Part shown: positions 1 through 5,843 of the stretch, piece by piece | Position numbering within the stretch: the first letter of the stretch is position 1 | How the letters are laid out: each line of letters begins with the position of its first letter | Origin: an uncultured Gemella sp. | GTDB taxonomy: Bacteria; Bacillota; Bacilli; Staphylococcales; Gemellaceae | Assembly (NCBI GenBank): GCA_927911695.1 | Contig: CAKMQO010000136.1 | Coordinates: 1 to 8,767, forward strand | DNA: 8,767 bases | Reading direction: 5' to 3' | The notes under the pieces: generated by a model | The model's input: the letters and a program-made list of their open reading frames with translations, nothing else | Databases searched by the model: none | What the model was told of the DNA's origin: nothing | Position numbers and translations under genes: made by a program

Positions 1-991
1 CTAGAATCGCTGAAAAATAGCACTTTCCCCATGAAAAATTAAATTGTGATACATCTGTGTCCATTTCTGTAACGGAGCAGTCGCACTAAAATCTCGATTT
101 ATTGATATTATCAGCGACTTTTCCTATTGTTCCTTTATATGAGTGGTATCTTTCTTTAGGACGTTTCCCTTTCAATCCTTCTTTATGCATAAGACTTTGT
201 ACACGCTTATGATTTACTTTAAAACCTCTATTAATTAGTTCATTGTGAACTCTACGGACACCATATAATCCTTTATTTTCGGTAAAAATAATTTTAATTT
301 CTTTTAACAATGGTTCATTACGAATAGATACAACATCTACTGCTCCCTTATTTACTAAATAATAATATGTTGATTTTGCCATTCCTATTGCTTGTAAAAG
401 ATATTTTAATTGATATCCTTTTTCTCTAAGTTCTTTTATGATTGCTGCTTTTTCGCCTTGAGTTGCGCAGCCCATTTTTCTCGCCTCAAGGCTATTAATT
501 TTTTTTATTGCTTCTGTTTCTGCTTTAATATTTTCGATTTCTGTTTTTATAAATTGATTTTCTTCACGTAATCTAATTAATTCTTCTCTTTCTGACTCTT
601 TTAATGGTTTAGGACTTCTATTTTCTTTCATGATAGGTACCTTTCTTGGTCTTCCTTTCTTCTCATCTACAAGTCCATTATAACCTTTTTCTTTATATTT
701 TTGAACCCAATTATATAATATCCTATAGTTAATTCCATTCTCTAGTGCAACGGAATTATATGAATAACCGGCTAAAATTTTAGAAACTAATACTAGTTTT
801 TCTTCTGGCTTCCACTTTTTATTTTTTGATTTAGGTCGTAAGGCGCTCACTCCTAATGAATCGACCATTCTTTTCCATTTCCTAATAGTATCTCTAAATT
901 TCTTAGTGGTTATTCCACTAGGTGTATCTGGATATTCTCCTCTTTCATACATCTCAACACACTTTACTTTAAATTCATAACTGTAACGCAT
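1..991 (-). pseudogene. IS3-family transposase, frameshifted and truncated by the window edge
   Basis: This is the DDE transposase of the element. From Met at 991 it shows two N-terminal helix-turn-helix segments (about residues 1-50 and 60-105), a charged coiled-coil stretch (about 125-170), then the OrfB-type helix-turn-helix and the LYGVRRVH region (about 220-265). OrfA-like and OrfB-like parts lie in one frame, whereas IS3 elements usually need a -1 frameshift between them; an A8 tract (minus strand, 499-506) sits near the usual junction. The frame closes at TAG 88-86. Reading one frame over restores INRDFSATAPLQKWT, and after a second break the original frame resumes with TDVSQFNF, containing the first catalytic Asp. 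So about one base was gained near 102-106 and one lost near 57-60. I chose ATG 991 over GTG 1009 because AAAGGGG lies 8 bases upstream of it and GTG 1009 falls inside the hairpin stem. The rest of the catalytic domain is off-window. Probably inactive. Confidence 0.82.
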
Positions 992-998
992 AAAAAAT

Positions 999-1031
999 AC
1001 CCCTTTCACTGGCTTGTCCAGTAAAAGGGGT
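999..1031 (-). promoter_or_regulatory. Hairpin upstream of the transposase that buries its ribosome site and resembles a terminator
   Basis: On the minus-strand RNA, 14 bases pair with 14 bases (one U-G pair) around a 5-base loop, ACAAG. The 3' arm contains the AAAGGGG ribosome site of the transposase, and the stem is followed directly by UAUUUUUU just before the AUG. The structure could therefore both stop incoming transcripts and hide the ribosome site in those that read through. Several insertion sequences are known to use such anti-read-through hairpins; that this one works so is inference. Confidence 0.65.
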
Positions 1032-1039
1032 ACATATCA

Positions 1040-1072
1040 TTTCTACGAAATCACGATTTTTGAGTCACTCCC
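1040..1072. repeat. Terminal repeat of the insertion sequence, shared with the element at 5485-5657
   Basis: Read on the minus strand from 1072 to 1040, these 33 bases match the minus-strand reading of 5657-5625 at 30 of 33 positions by hand alignment. The perfect core is GATTTTTGAGTCACTCCC on the plus strand. Identity this long reaches past a minimal terminal repeat, which suggests the short element derives from this insertion sequence or a close relative. Confidence 0.75.
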
Positions 1073-1087
1073 TAGTGAAATGCGTAT

Positions 1088-1103
1088 TATAATGTGATAG
1101 AAT
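1088..1103 (+). promoter_or_regulatory. Probable promoter -10 region for the Xaa-Pro aminopeptidase
   Basis: TATAAT lies at 1088-1093, and an extended -10 of the form TGATAGAAT lies at 1095-1103. Neither has a good -35 at normal spacing; TAGTGA at 1073-1078 is the best candidate for the second, at 19 bases. The site lies immediately outside the insertion-sequence end, so the insertion may have replaced the original upstream promoter region. The rest of the gap before 1208 shows nothing clear beyond the ribosome site AAAGGAG (1193-1199). Confidence 0.45.
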
Positions 1104-1207
1104 AATAAGTATGATAATTGTGAAGATTATTTATCGATGAGGTTTTTCACGATTAGTTAGAAAATTCATATAGAAGTTACATATGAAATAACAAAGGAGT
1201 AAGGACA

Positions 1208-3001
1208 ATGGAGATAAAAGAAAGAGTTTCTAAGTTAAGAACATTAATGGAAAGAAATGGAATTGATGTCTATATGATTCCAACAGCAGATTTTCACAAT
1301 AGTGAATATGTAGGAGAACATTTTAAAGCTCGTGCATTTATGAGTGGATTTACTGGTTCTGCAGGTACACTAATTGTTACTAAGGATTTTGCAGGTTTAT
1401 GGACAGATGGGAGATATTTCTTACAAGGAGAAAAACAATTAGAAGGAACTGGTATCGAGTTGCAAAAAATGCGTGAACCTGGAGTTCCGACTATCGCGGA
1501 GTTTGTTGTCGAAAATACACCAGAGAATGGGGTATTAGGATTCGATGGGCGCGTTGTGACTTTTGGTGAAGGAAAAGACTTAGCTACTAAACTAAAACGT
1601 AAAAATGCTACGGTAAAATATGATGTTGATTTAGTTGATGAGGTTTGGGAAAATCGTCCGGCGCTATCAGAGAAACCTGCATTTTATATGAGTTTAGAAA
1701 GAGCTGGAGAATCTGTGGCTAGCAAGCTTGAGCGAGTTCGAAAAGAAATGCATGAAGTAGGAGCAAATATCCATGTTATAACTACACTTGATGATATTGG
1801 ATGGTTATTAAATATTCGTGGTATGGATGTTGATTATGTACCGGTATTATTAAGTTATGCAGTTGTTTATGAAGATAGTGTTGACTTATATGTAGATGAG
1901 AGAAAACTATCTGATGAAATCAAAAAACACTTGGCAGACCACAATGTACACATTAAGCCATATAATGATATTTATGAAGAAGTGAAACAATTTTCAGGTA
2001 ACGATGTAGTTCTAGTCGATCCAGAGTGCTTAAATTATGCAGTATTTAATAACATTCCGAAAGAGATAACACTAGTAGAAAGACGTAACCCGACAATTTT
2101 AATGAAAGCTATAAAAAATGAGGTTGAATTACAGCATACTATTAAAGCCCATGTGAAAGATGGTATTGCTCATACGAAGTTTATTTATTGGTTAAAACAA
2201 CTGGTAAAACAAGGTACAAGTGAACAAGAGGATGAACTTTCGGCATCTGCGAAACTTGTAGAATTTAGAAAAGAGCAAGGTGGCTTTATCTGCCCTAGTT
2301 TTTCTCCGATTTGCGGTCATGGTGAAAATGGAGCTATTGTGCACTATTCATCTTTTAAAGAAACTTCTATTCCGCTACGTACTGGTACTTTCTTCTTAAC
2401 AGATACTGGTGCACACTTTGAAGAAGGCTCAACTGACATCACGCGTACTACAGCGATGGGAGAAGTTAGCGATAAATTAAAATACGATTATACACGAGTA
2501 CTTCAATGTCACCTTCGTTTATCGAGATTAAAATTCATGGAAGGTGTTTCTGGAGCTAATGTGGACTTATTCGCTCGTGCTCCATTATGGCAAGATTATG
2601 AGAACTTCAACCACGGAACAGGTCATGGTGTAGGTTACTTAGGTAATATTCATGAAGGACCTCATGGTATTCACTGGGGAATCTATCGTGCAGCTGAACC
2701 GTTTAAACATGGTATGGTAGTTACTAATGAACCGGGATTATACATCTCAGGATCTCATGGTATTCGTTTAGAGAATGAACTTATTGTTAGAAAAACAGTA
2801 AAAAATGAATATGGTCAATTTATGGAATTTGAAGTGATGACATTTGTACCATGGGATTTAGAGGCTATTAATCTAGATATGCTTACAATTGAAGATAAAT
2901 ATGAATTGAATAAATATCATGCGAAAGTATTTGAAGTATTAGCTCCACACTTTAAAGGTGATGAGTTAGAATGGTTAAAACAAGCAACTAGAGAAGTCTA
3001 A
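1208..3001 (+). CDS. Xaa-Pro aminopeptidase, large three-domain type (peptidase family M24B)
   Basis: This cytosolic metallo-aminopeptidase removes an N-terminal residue that precedes proline. At 597 residues it has the long form: two creatinase-like N-terminal domains (about 1-130 and 160-290), the pita-bread catalytic domain (about 310-530), and the C-terminal domain typical of large aminopeptidase P. All five metal ligands are visible: Asp399 (LTDTGA), Asp410 (STDITRT), His473 (GTGHG), Glu508 (NEPG) and Glu522 (RLENE). The start at 1208 is supported by AAAGGAG 8 bases upstream. No signal peptide or membrane segment is seen. No U-rich terminator follows it, so some transcription may continue into the next peptidase gene, 161 bases on. 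It is one of only three host genes here that read through undamaged. It is not the shorter (about 350-440 residue) PepP/PepQ type, so I give no symbol. Confidence 0.93.
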   Translation: MEIKERVSKLRTLMERNGIDVYMIPTADFHNSEYVGEHFKARAFMSGFTGSAGTLIVTKDFAGLWTDGRYFLQGEKQLEGTGIELQKMREPGVPTIAEFVVENTPENGVLGFDGRVVTFGEGKDLATKLKRKNATVKYDVDLVDEVWENRPALSEKPAFYMSLERAGESVASKLERVRKEMHEVGANIHVITTLDDIGWLLNIRGMDVDYVPVLLSYAVVYEDSVDLYVDERKLSDEIKKHLADHNVHIKPYNDIYEEVKQFSGNDVVLVDPECLNYAVFNNIPKEITLVERRNPTILMKAIKNEVELQHTIKAHVKDGIAHTKFIYWLKQLVKQGTSEQEDELSASAKLVEFRKEQGGFICPSFSPICGHGENGAIVHYSSFKETSIPLRTGTFFLTDTGAHFEEGSTDITRTTAMGEVSDKLKYDYTRVLQCHLRLSRLKFMEGVSGANVDLFARAPLWQDYENFNHGTGHGVGYLGNIHEGPHGIHWGIYRAAEPFKHGMVVTNEPGLYISGSHGIRLENELIVRKTVKNEYGQFMEFEVMTFVPWDLEAINLDMLTIEDKYELNKYHAKVFEVLAPHFKGDELEWLKQATREV

Positions 3002-3008
3002 TTTCTAT

Positions 3009-3088
3009 GGGGGCTGACAAAAAGGTCCTAAATTTTAACAAAGTGCCTATGAAAACTCATAGACGCAGTGGTTTATTGATATACTAAA
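3009..3088 (+). repeat. Left half-copy of the MITE-like element found at 5485-5657
   Basis: Two blocks match the full element exactly: 20 bases (3026-3045 against 5499-5518) and 28 bases (3055-3082 against 5528-5555). They lie in the same order and at the same spacing. The outer end begins GGGGCTGAC like the full element but has lost TCAAAAATC. The right half, with its inner inverted repeat and terminal repeat, is missing. A small hairpin (CTATGA 3047-3052 with TCATAG 3057-3062, loop AAAC) lies inside and has no U-run, so I do not call it a terminator. Confidence 0.75.
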
Positions 3089-3102
3089 AAAAGTGATATA
3101 AT
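3076..3102 (+). promoter_or_regulatory. Promoter of pepS, extended -10, partly inside the repeat remnant
   Basis: A full TATAAT at 3097-3102 is preceded by TG at 3094-3095, giving the extended -10 TGATATAAT. The best -35 is TTGATA at 3076-3081, 15 bases away, which is shorter than ideal; the extended -10 may compensate. TTGATA belongs to the repeat remnant while the -10 does not. The pepS ribosome site is GAGGAA at 3151-3156. Confidence 0.6.
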
Positions 3103-3162
3103 AGATTATGTGCAATTAAAGAAATAATTGGCAAATAAAGAGAAGAAGTCGAGGAAAATCAA

Positions 3163-4393
3163 ATGGATTTAAATACACAATTAAAAAAATATGCTCAACT
3201 TATTGCGAAAGTTGGATTAAATGTTCAAGAAGGTCAACCGGTATTAGTTCGTGCTAGTACTGAAACACGCGAGTTTGTAGCGAAAGTTGTAGAAGCTTGC
3301 TATGAATTAGGAGCAAAAAGAGTATCAGTGGAATGGCGTGACCAAGAATTAACAAAATTAGGTTTAAAATATCAAAGTGAAGAGTCGTTAAGTACTGTTG
3401 GTCAATGGTACGTTGATAAGTATCAAGTTGAATTAGATGAAGGTGCAGCATTCTTATCTATTATCGGAGATGATCCAGATGGATTAGCAGGTGTGGATAG
3501 TGCTAAATTAAAAGCATCTATGGTAGGTCGTTCAAAAGCTATGCGTAACTACATGAAATCAATTATGAGTGACGAATGTCCATGGTGTGTAGTCAGTGCT
3601 TCAACTGTTGGATGGGCGAAGAGATTATATCCTGAATTAAACGATGAAGAAGCTTATTTAAAACTTTGGGATCAAATCTTAAGTGCTTGTCGTTCAACTG
3701 GAGATGACCCTGTAGCTGAATGGGAAGAACACATTAAAGTTTTAGATGAAAAAGCAAAATTCTTACACGAAAATGAATTAGTTAAATTACATATAACAAA
3801 TGACTTAGGAACTGATTTGTATGTAGGATTACCTAAAAATCATATTTGGCAAAGTGCAGGAAGTTATGCAAAAAAAGCTGATCGTTTCGTAGCTAACATC
3901 CCTACAGAGGAAGTATTTACAATGCCTCATAAAGATGAGACAAGTGGTATTGTTTATAATGCTAAGCCTCTAAACTACAGTGGGGTATTAATTGATAATT
4001 TCTGGTTAAAATTTGAAGATGGTAAAGTTGTAGATTTCGGAGCCGAGCGTGGTTATGATGTTCTTAAAAACTTATTAGAAACTGATGAAGGTTCAAGAAG
4101 AATAGGGGAAATGGCATTAGTACCTTATGATTCACCAATCTCAAATACAAAAAATTCTATTCTTAGAAACATTATTTGATGAGAACGCAGCGTGCCACAT
4201 TGCTCTTGGTAAAGCATATCCAACATGTGTTCAAGGTGGACCAGAAATGACTGATGAACAATTAGCAGAAGTTGGTGCTAATGATAGTTTAGTTCACGTT
4301 GACTTTATGATTGGAGAAGCGACAACAAACATTACTGGTTATACAGCAGATGGTAAAGAAGTAGCGATTTTCAAAGACGGAAACTGGGCTTAA
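3163..4393 (+). pseudogene. pepS: Aminopeptidase PepS/AmpS (peptidase family M29), frame broken by an extra A
   Basis: M29 aminopeptidases are cytosolic two-metal enzymes of about 410 residues with broad N-terminal specificity. Ribosome site GAGGAA precedes ATG 3163. The first frame runs to TGA 4177-4179 (338 residues) and carries Glu250 (IPTEEVF) and Glu316 ([11 protein letters not shown]). Just after, at the A6 run 4149-4154, one base too many shifts the frame; the true sequence continues in the next frame to TAA 4391-4393. Removing one A gives 409 residues, the family's usual length, and restores His345 ([10 protein letters not shown]), Tyr352, His378 and Asp380 (HVDFMIG), completing the metal site. 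As written, the truncated product lacks four of six ligands and should be inactive. The frame is otherwise undamaged, so the change is recent, a sequencing error, or corrected by slippage. It is transcribed alone, from a promoter at 3076-3102 to a terminator at 4402-4450. Confidence 0.88.
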
Positions 4394-4401
4394 TAATATA
4401 T

Positions 4402-4450
4402 AAGATATACAGTTGAAAAAAATTTCGATTGTATATCTTTTGTTTTGTTT
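4402..4450 (+). terminator. Rho-independent terminator of pepS
   Basis: A 17-base-pair stem (4402-4418 with 4423-4439, including two G-U pairs) closes an AAAA loop and is followed by TTTGTTTTGTTT. It lies 9 bases after the pepS stop codon and separates pepS from the rqcP-divIC unit. Confidence 0.9.
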
Positions 4451-4492
4451 GCTAGAAGTTTTCAAAATTTCATATATTATCGTGGATTTTAT

Positions 4493-4521
4493 TTGCGAAA
4501 AGAGGCTAAATATGTGATAAT
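4493..4521 (+). promoter_or_regulatory. Promoter of rqcP-divIC
   Basis: TTGCGA (4493-4498) and GATAAT (4516-4521) are separated by 17 bases, with TG at 4513-4514 forming an extended -10. The ribosome site AGGGGTG (4539-4545) follows, 5 bases before ATG 4551. No other clear signal was seen between the pepS terminator and this site. Confidence 0.65.
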
Positions 4522-4550
4522 AGATTGTACTAATATTTAGGGGTGATTAA

Positions 4551-4810
4551 ATGCGTTTGGATAAATTTTTAAAAGTATCAAGAATTATAAAGAGAAGAAC
4601 AGTTGCTAATGAAATATCGTCAGAAGGTCATATTGCGATTAATGGTAAGAAAGCTAAACCTTCGAGTACTTTGAAAATAGGGGATGAAATCACTATTTAC
4701 TTTGCAAAAAAGAAGTTGTTTATGAGGTACTAGAATTAAAAGATAGTACAAAGAAAGAAGATGCAACTAAAATGTTCAAAATCTTATCGGAAAAACTAAG
4801 AGAAGTAAAG
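4551..4810 (+). pseudogene. rqcP: RqcP (YabO), S4-domain ribosome quality-control factor, frame interrupted at an A6G tract
   Basis: RqcP binds the 50S subunit with RqcH and supports alanine tailing of stalled nascent chains. The N-terminus MRLDKFLKVSRIIKRRT and the following NGKKAKPSS and KIGDE segments are a typical S4 RNA-binding domain (residues 1-55), close to what I recall of Bacillus YabO. As written the frame closes at TAG 4731-4733 after 60 residues. In the -1 frame from 4712 the family's tail continues (EVVYEVLELKDSTKKEDA), giving about 87 residues up to 4810, the usual RqcP length. The break is the A6 run 4706-4711; a seventh A, or a -1 ribosomal slip on A AAA AAG, restores it. The restored frame has no stop and runs straight into divIC. 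Either the gene is damaged or misread, or the product is made by frameshifting and is fused to DivIC. Confidence 0.82.
4706..4712 (+). other. A-AAA-AAG heptamer in slippery register at the rqcP frame break
   Basis: In the rqcP frame the codons read GCA AAA AAG, so the heptamer A AAA AAG is in the exact register used for -1 frameshifting in dnaX and many IS3 elements. A slip gives K-K-E-V-V, the expected family sequence. Fourteen bases on, GTACTA (4727-4732) can pair with TAGTAC (4744-4749), a weak stem set farther away than is ideal (usually 5-9 bases). No well-placed upstream ribosome-like stimulator was found. A simple A deletion would look identical. Confidence 0.4.
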
Positions 4811-5446
4811 ATGAGAGAGCAGAATAGCCAATTTAAAAAAGATGTCTTAAAAGCAAAGGCTAAGTACAGAAAACGACGTAAGTTTATTATATTAGCTATA
4901 ATGACTTTTGCTTTAGCTGTAACTCTACTGCAAACATTTTTATATATCCGAGATAAGAAACAAATCAATGCTCAATTAGCTGAACAAAATAAGATGATTG
5001 AAAATCTTGACAAAGAGAATAAAGTAAATGAACTAGTCATAGATAAGCTAAAAGATCCATACTTTATAACGGACTTGGTAAGACAAGAGTATGGATTAAG
5101 TTATCAAGGTGAGTTGATTTTTAATATTCCATTACAAGAGAATTTCTTACAAGCGACGATTAAGTCTATAATGGATGGGAATTTGGAGAAATCTGAAGAT
5201 AATAATGGTAGAATTGATGACAGTAAAATACCTGAGCTAGCAAAAAAAGATGATAAAAAATCGTCTTCTAAAAAAGGATCAGAGAAAGCTACAGATAAGC
5301 AAAATACTAATAAAACTAGCAATAAAAAAACAGAAGATAATTCATCAGAAAAAGAAGATGATGATAAACAAGAGGTTAATCAACCTCAAAGAGCAACTAA
5401 CAACGCAAATTCAAACACTAATAATCAGAGAAGTAACAGAGGATAA
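4811..5446 (+). CDS. divIC: DivIC/FtsB-family septum formation protein
   Basis: This bitopic membrane protein of the divisome partners FtsL and DivIB. From ATG 4811 (211 residues) it has a basic cytoplasmic N-terminus (about 1-24), one membrane segment (25-46), a coiled coil (about 50-80), the family's conserved DPYFITDLVRQEYGL (82-96) followed by GE (100-101), and a long Ser/Lys/Asn/Asp-rich extracellular tail (about 130-211). Bacillus DivIC is about 125 residues, so the hydrophilic tail is extra. The frame is open upstream: ATG 4772 is also in frame, but its N-terminus (MFKILSEKLREVK) matches the tail of RqcP, so I prefer 4811, though its ribosome site (AAGAGAAG) is weak. That weakness fits translation coupled to, or fused with, rqcP. 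The rqcP-divIC order is conserved in Bacilli. A terminator overlaps its 3' end. Confidence 0.85.
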   Translation: MREQNSQFKKDVLKAKAKYRKRRKFIILAIMTFALAVTLLQTFLYIRDKKQINAQLAEQNKMIENLDKENKVNELVIDKLKDPYFITDLVRQEYGLSYQGELIFNIPLQENFLQATIKSIMDGNLEKSEDNNGRIDDSKIPELAKKDDKKSSSKKGSEKATDKQNTNKTSNKKTEDNSSEKEDDDKQEVNQPQRATNNANSNTNNQRSNRG

Positions 5447-5466
5447 CATTCTGTTGCTTCTTTTTT
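5429..5466 (+). terminator. Rho-independent terminator overlapping the divIC stop codon
   Basis: Twelve pairs (5429-5440 with 5450-5461, one U-G) close a 9-base loop containing the TAA stop, followed by a T-run to 5466. The last codons of divIC therefore form the 5' arm of the stem. This ends the rqcP-divIC unit. Confidence 0.85.
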
Positions 5467-5484
5467 CAGACTTCTATATGATGA

Positions 5485-5657
5485 GGCTGACTCAAAAATC
5501 CTAAATTTTAACAAAGTGTATATCAGGACTCATAGACGCAGTGGTTTATTGATATCTAAATTCGTTTTATAAAAGCTTTTTAGGTATCTAATAAACTGTG
5601 CGGGGGTGACGCGACAAAATCTTTTTTCTCCGAAATTCCGATTTTTGAGTCACTCCC
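5485..5657. mobile_element. MITE-like element with insertion-sequence-type terminal repeats
   Basis: About 173 bases are bounded by TGACTCAAAAATC (5488-5500) and its perfect reverse complement (5640-5652), with looser GAGGC/GGGAG outside. An inner imperfect inverted repeat (GTTTATTGATATCTAAA at 5544-5560 against the complement of the TTTAGGTATCTAATAAAC region near 5579-5596) lets most of the element fold on itself. It holds no open frame of note. Its right end matches the insertion-sequence end at 1040-1072 in 30 of 33 positions, and its left half recurs at 3009-3088. I infer a non-autonomous element moved by the IS3-type transposase. No convincing target duplication was found. Confidence 0.72.
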
Positions 5658-5680
5658 TTTATGAAAAAATACTTCTGACT

Positions 5681-5706
5681 ATTAATATAAGAAATGATTA
5701 ATATAA
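5681..5706 (+). repeat. Short direct repeat ATTAATATAA in the pncB upstream region
   Basis: ATTAATATAA occurs at 5681-5690 and again at 5697-5706, with 16 bases between starts; TTAATATAAT recurs over the -10 at 5794-5803. Between them lie two small palindromes, TAAATTTA (5745-5752) and ACTTAAGT (5757-5764). These could be operator half-sites for an NAD-responsive regulator, but the region is so AT-rich that chance is a fair explanation. Nothing else was seen in 5658-5770. Confidence 0.25.
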
Positions 5707-5772
5707 AAGAAAAGATAATGTATAGCGAAATGGGATTGTAGTATTAAATTTACTATACTTAAGTTTAAATAT

Positions 5773-5803
5773 TTGTTAAAAGGTATTAAAATGTTAATAT
5801 AAT
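5773..5803 (+). promoter_or_regulatory. Promoter of pncB-nadE
   Basis: TATAAT at 5798-5803 is a perfect -10. The nearest -35-like hexamer is TTGTTA (5773-5778) at 19 bases, longer than usual. The ribosome site GGAGGAG (5834-5840) precedes ATG 5844. It reads away from the MITE-like element, which ends 116 bases upstream. Confidence 0.5.
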
Positions 5804-5843
5804 AGGTAACAAATTTAATTATATACATAAATCGGAGGAGATT

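Larger units (their letters stand above)
1..1072 (-). mobile_element. IS3-family (IS150-like) insertion sequence, partial at the left window edge
   Basis: The element carries a transposase read right to left. Its outer end is probably near 1072, where the minus strand reads GGGAG followed by TGACTCAAAAATC, about 75 bp upstream of the transposase start; that distance is usual for the left end of IS3-family elements, whose termini normally begin with TG. The other end lies beyond position 1, so the target duplication cannot be seen. The same terminal sequence bounds a short element at 5485-5657, which supports this as a true end. The exact boundary (1067 or 1072) is uncertain. Assignment to the IS150 group rests on the transposase architecture. 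Confidence 0.8.

Noticed and set aside
99..109. TTTATTGATAT inside the transposase, also present in the MITE-like element
   Set aside because: Only 11 A/T-rich bases with no flanking similarity; it lies in conserved coding sequence, so chance is likely.
3047..3062. Terminator for the Xaa-Pro aminopeptidase
   Set aside because: The stem is only six A/T-rich pairs and no T-run follows.
3254..3451. 65-codon minus-strand frame inside pepS
   Set aside because: Leucine/histidine-rich complement of a clear M29 coding region; no supporting signals.
4720..5504. Antisense and shifted frames over divIC (4720-4968 minus, 5104-5322 minus, 5250-5504 plus)
   Set aside because: They lie inside the well-supported rqcP/divIC coding sequence in other frames; no family resemblance or ribosome sites seen.
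5549..5575. Promoter inside the intact MITE-like element reading towards pncB
   Set aside because: TTGATA is present but the nearest -10-like sequences are at 13-15 bases and poor; the TATAAT at 5798 is a better pncB promoter.
5658..5843. Riboswitch or attenuator leader before pncB
   Set aside because: No conserved leader fold or terminator-like stem is visible; only A/T-rich short repeats.
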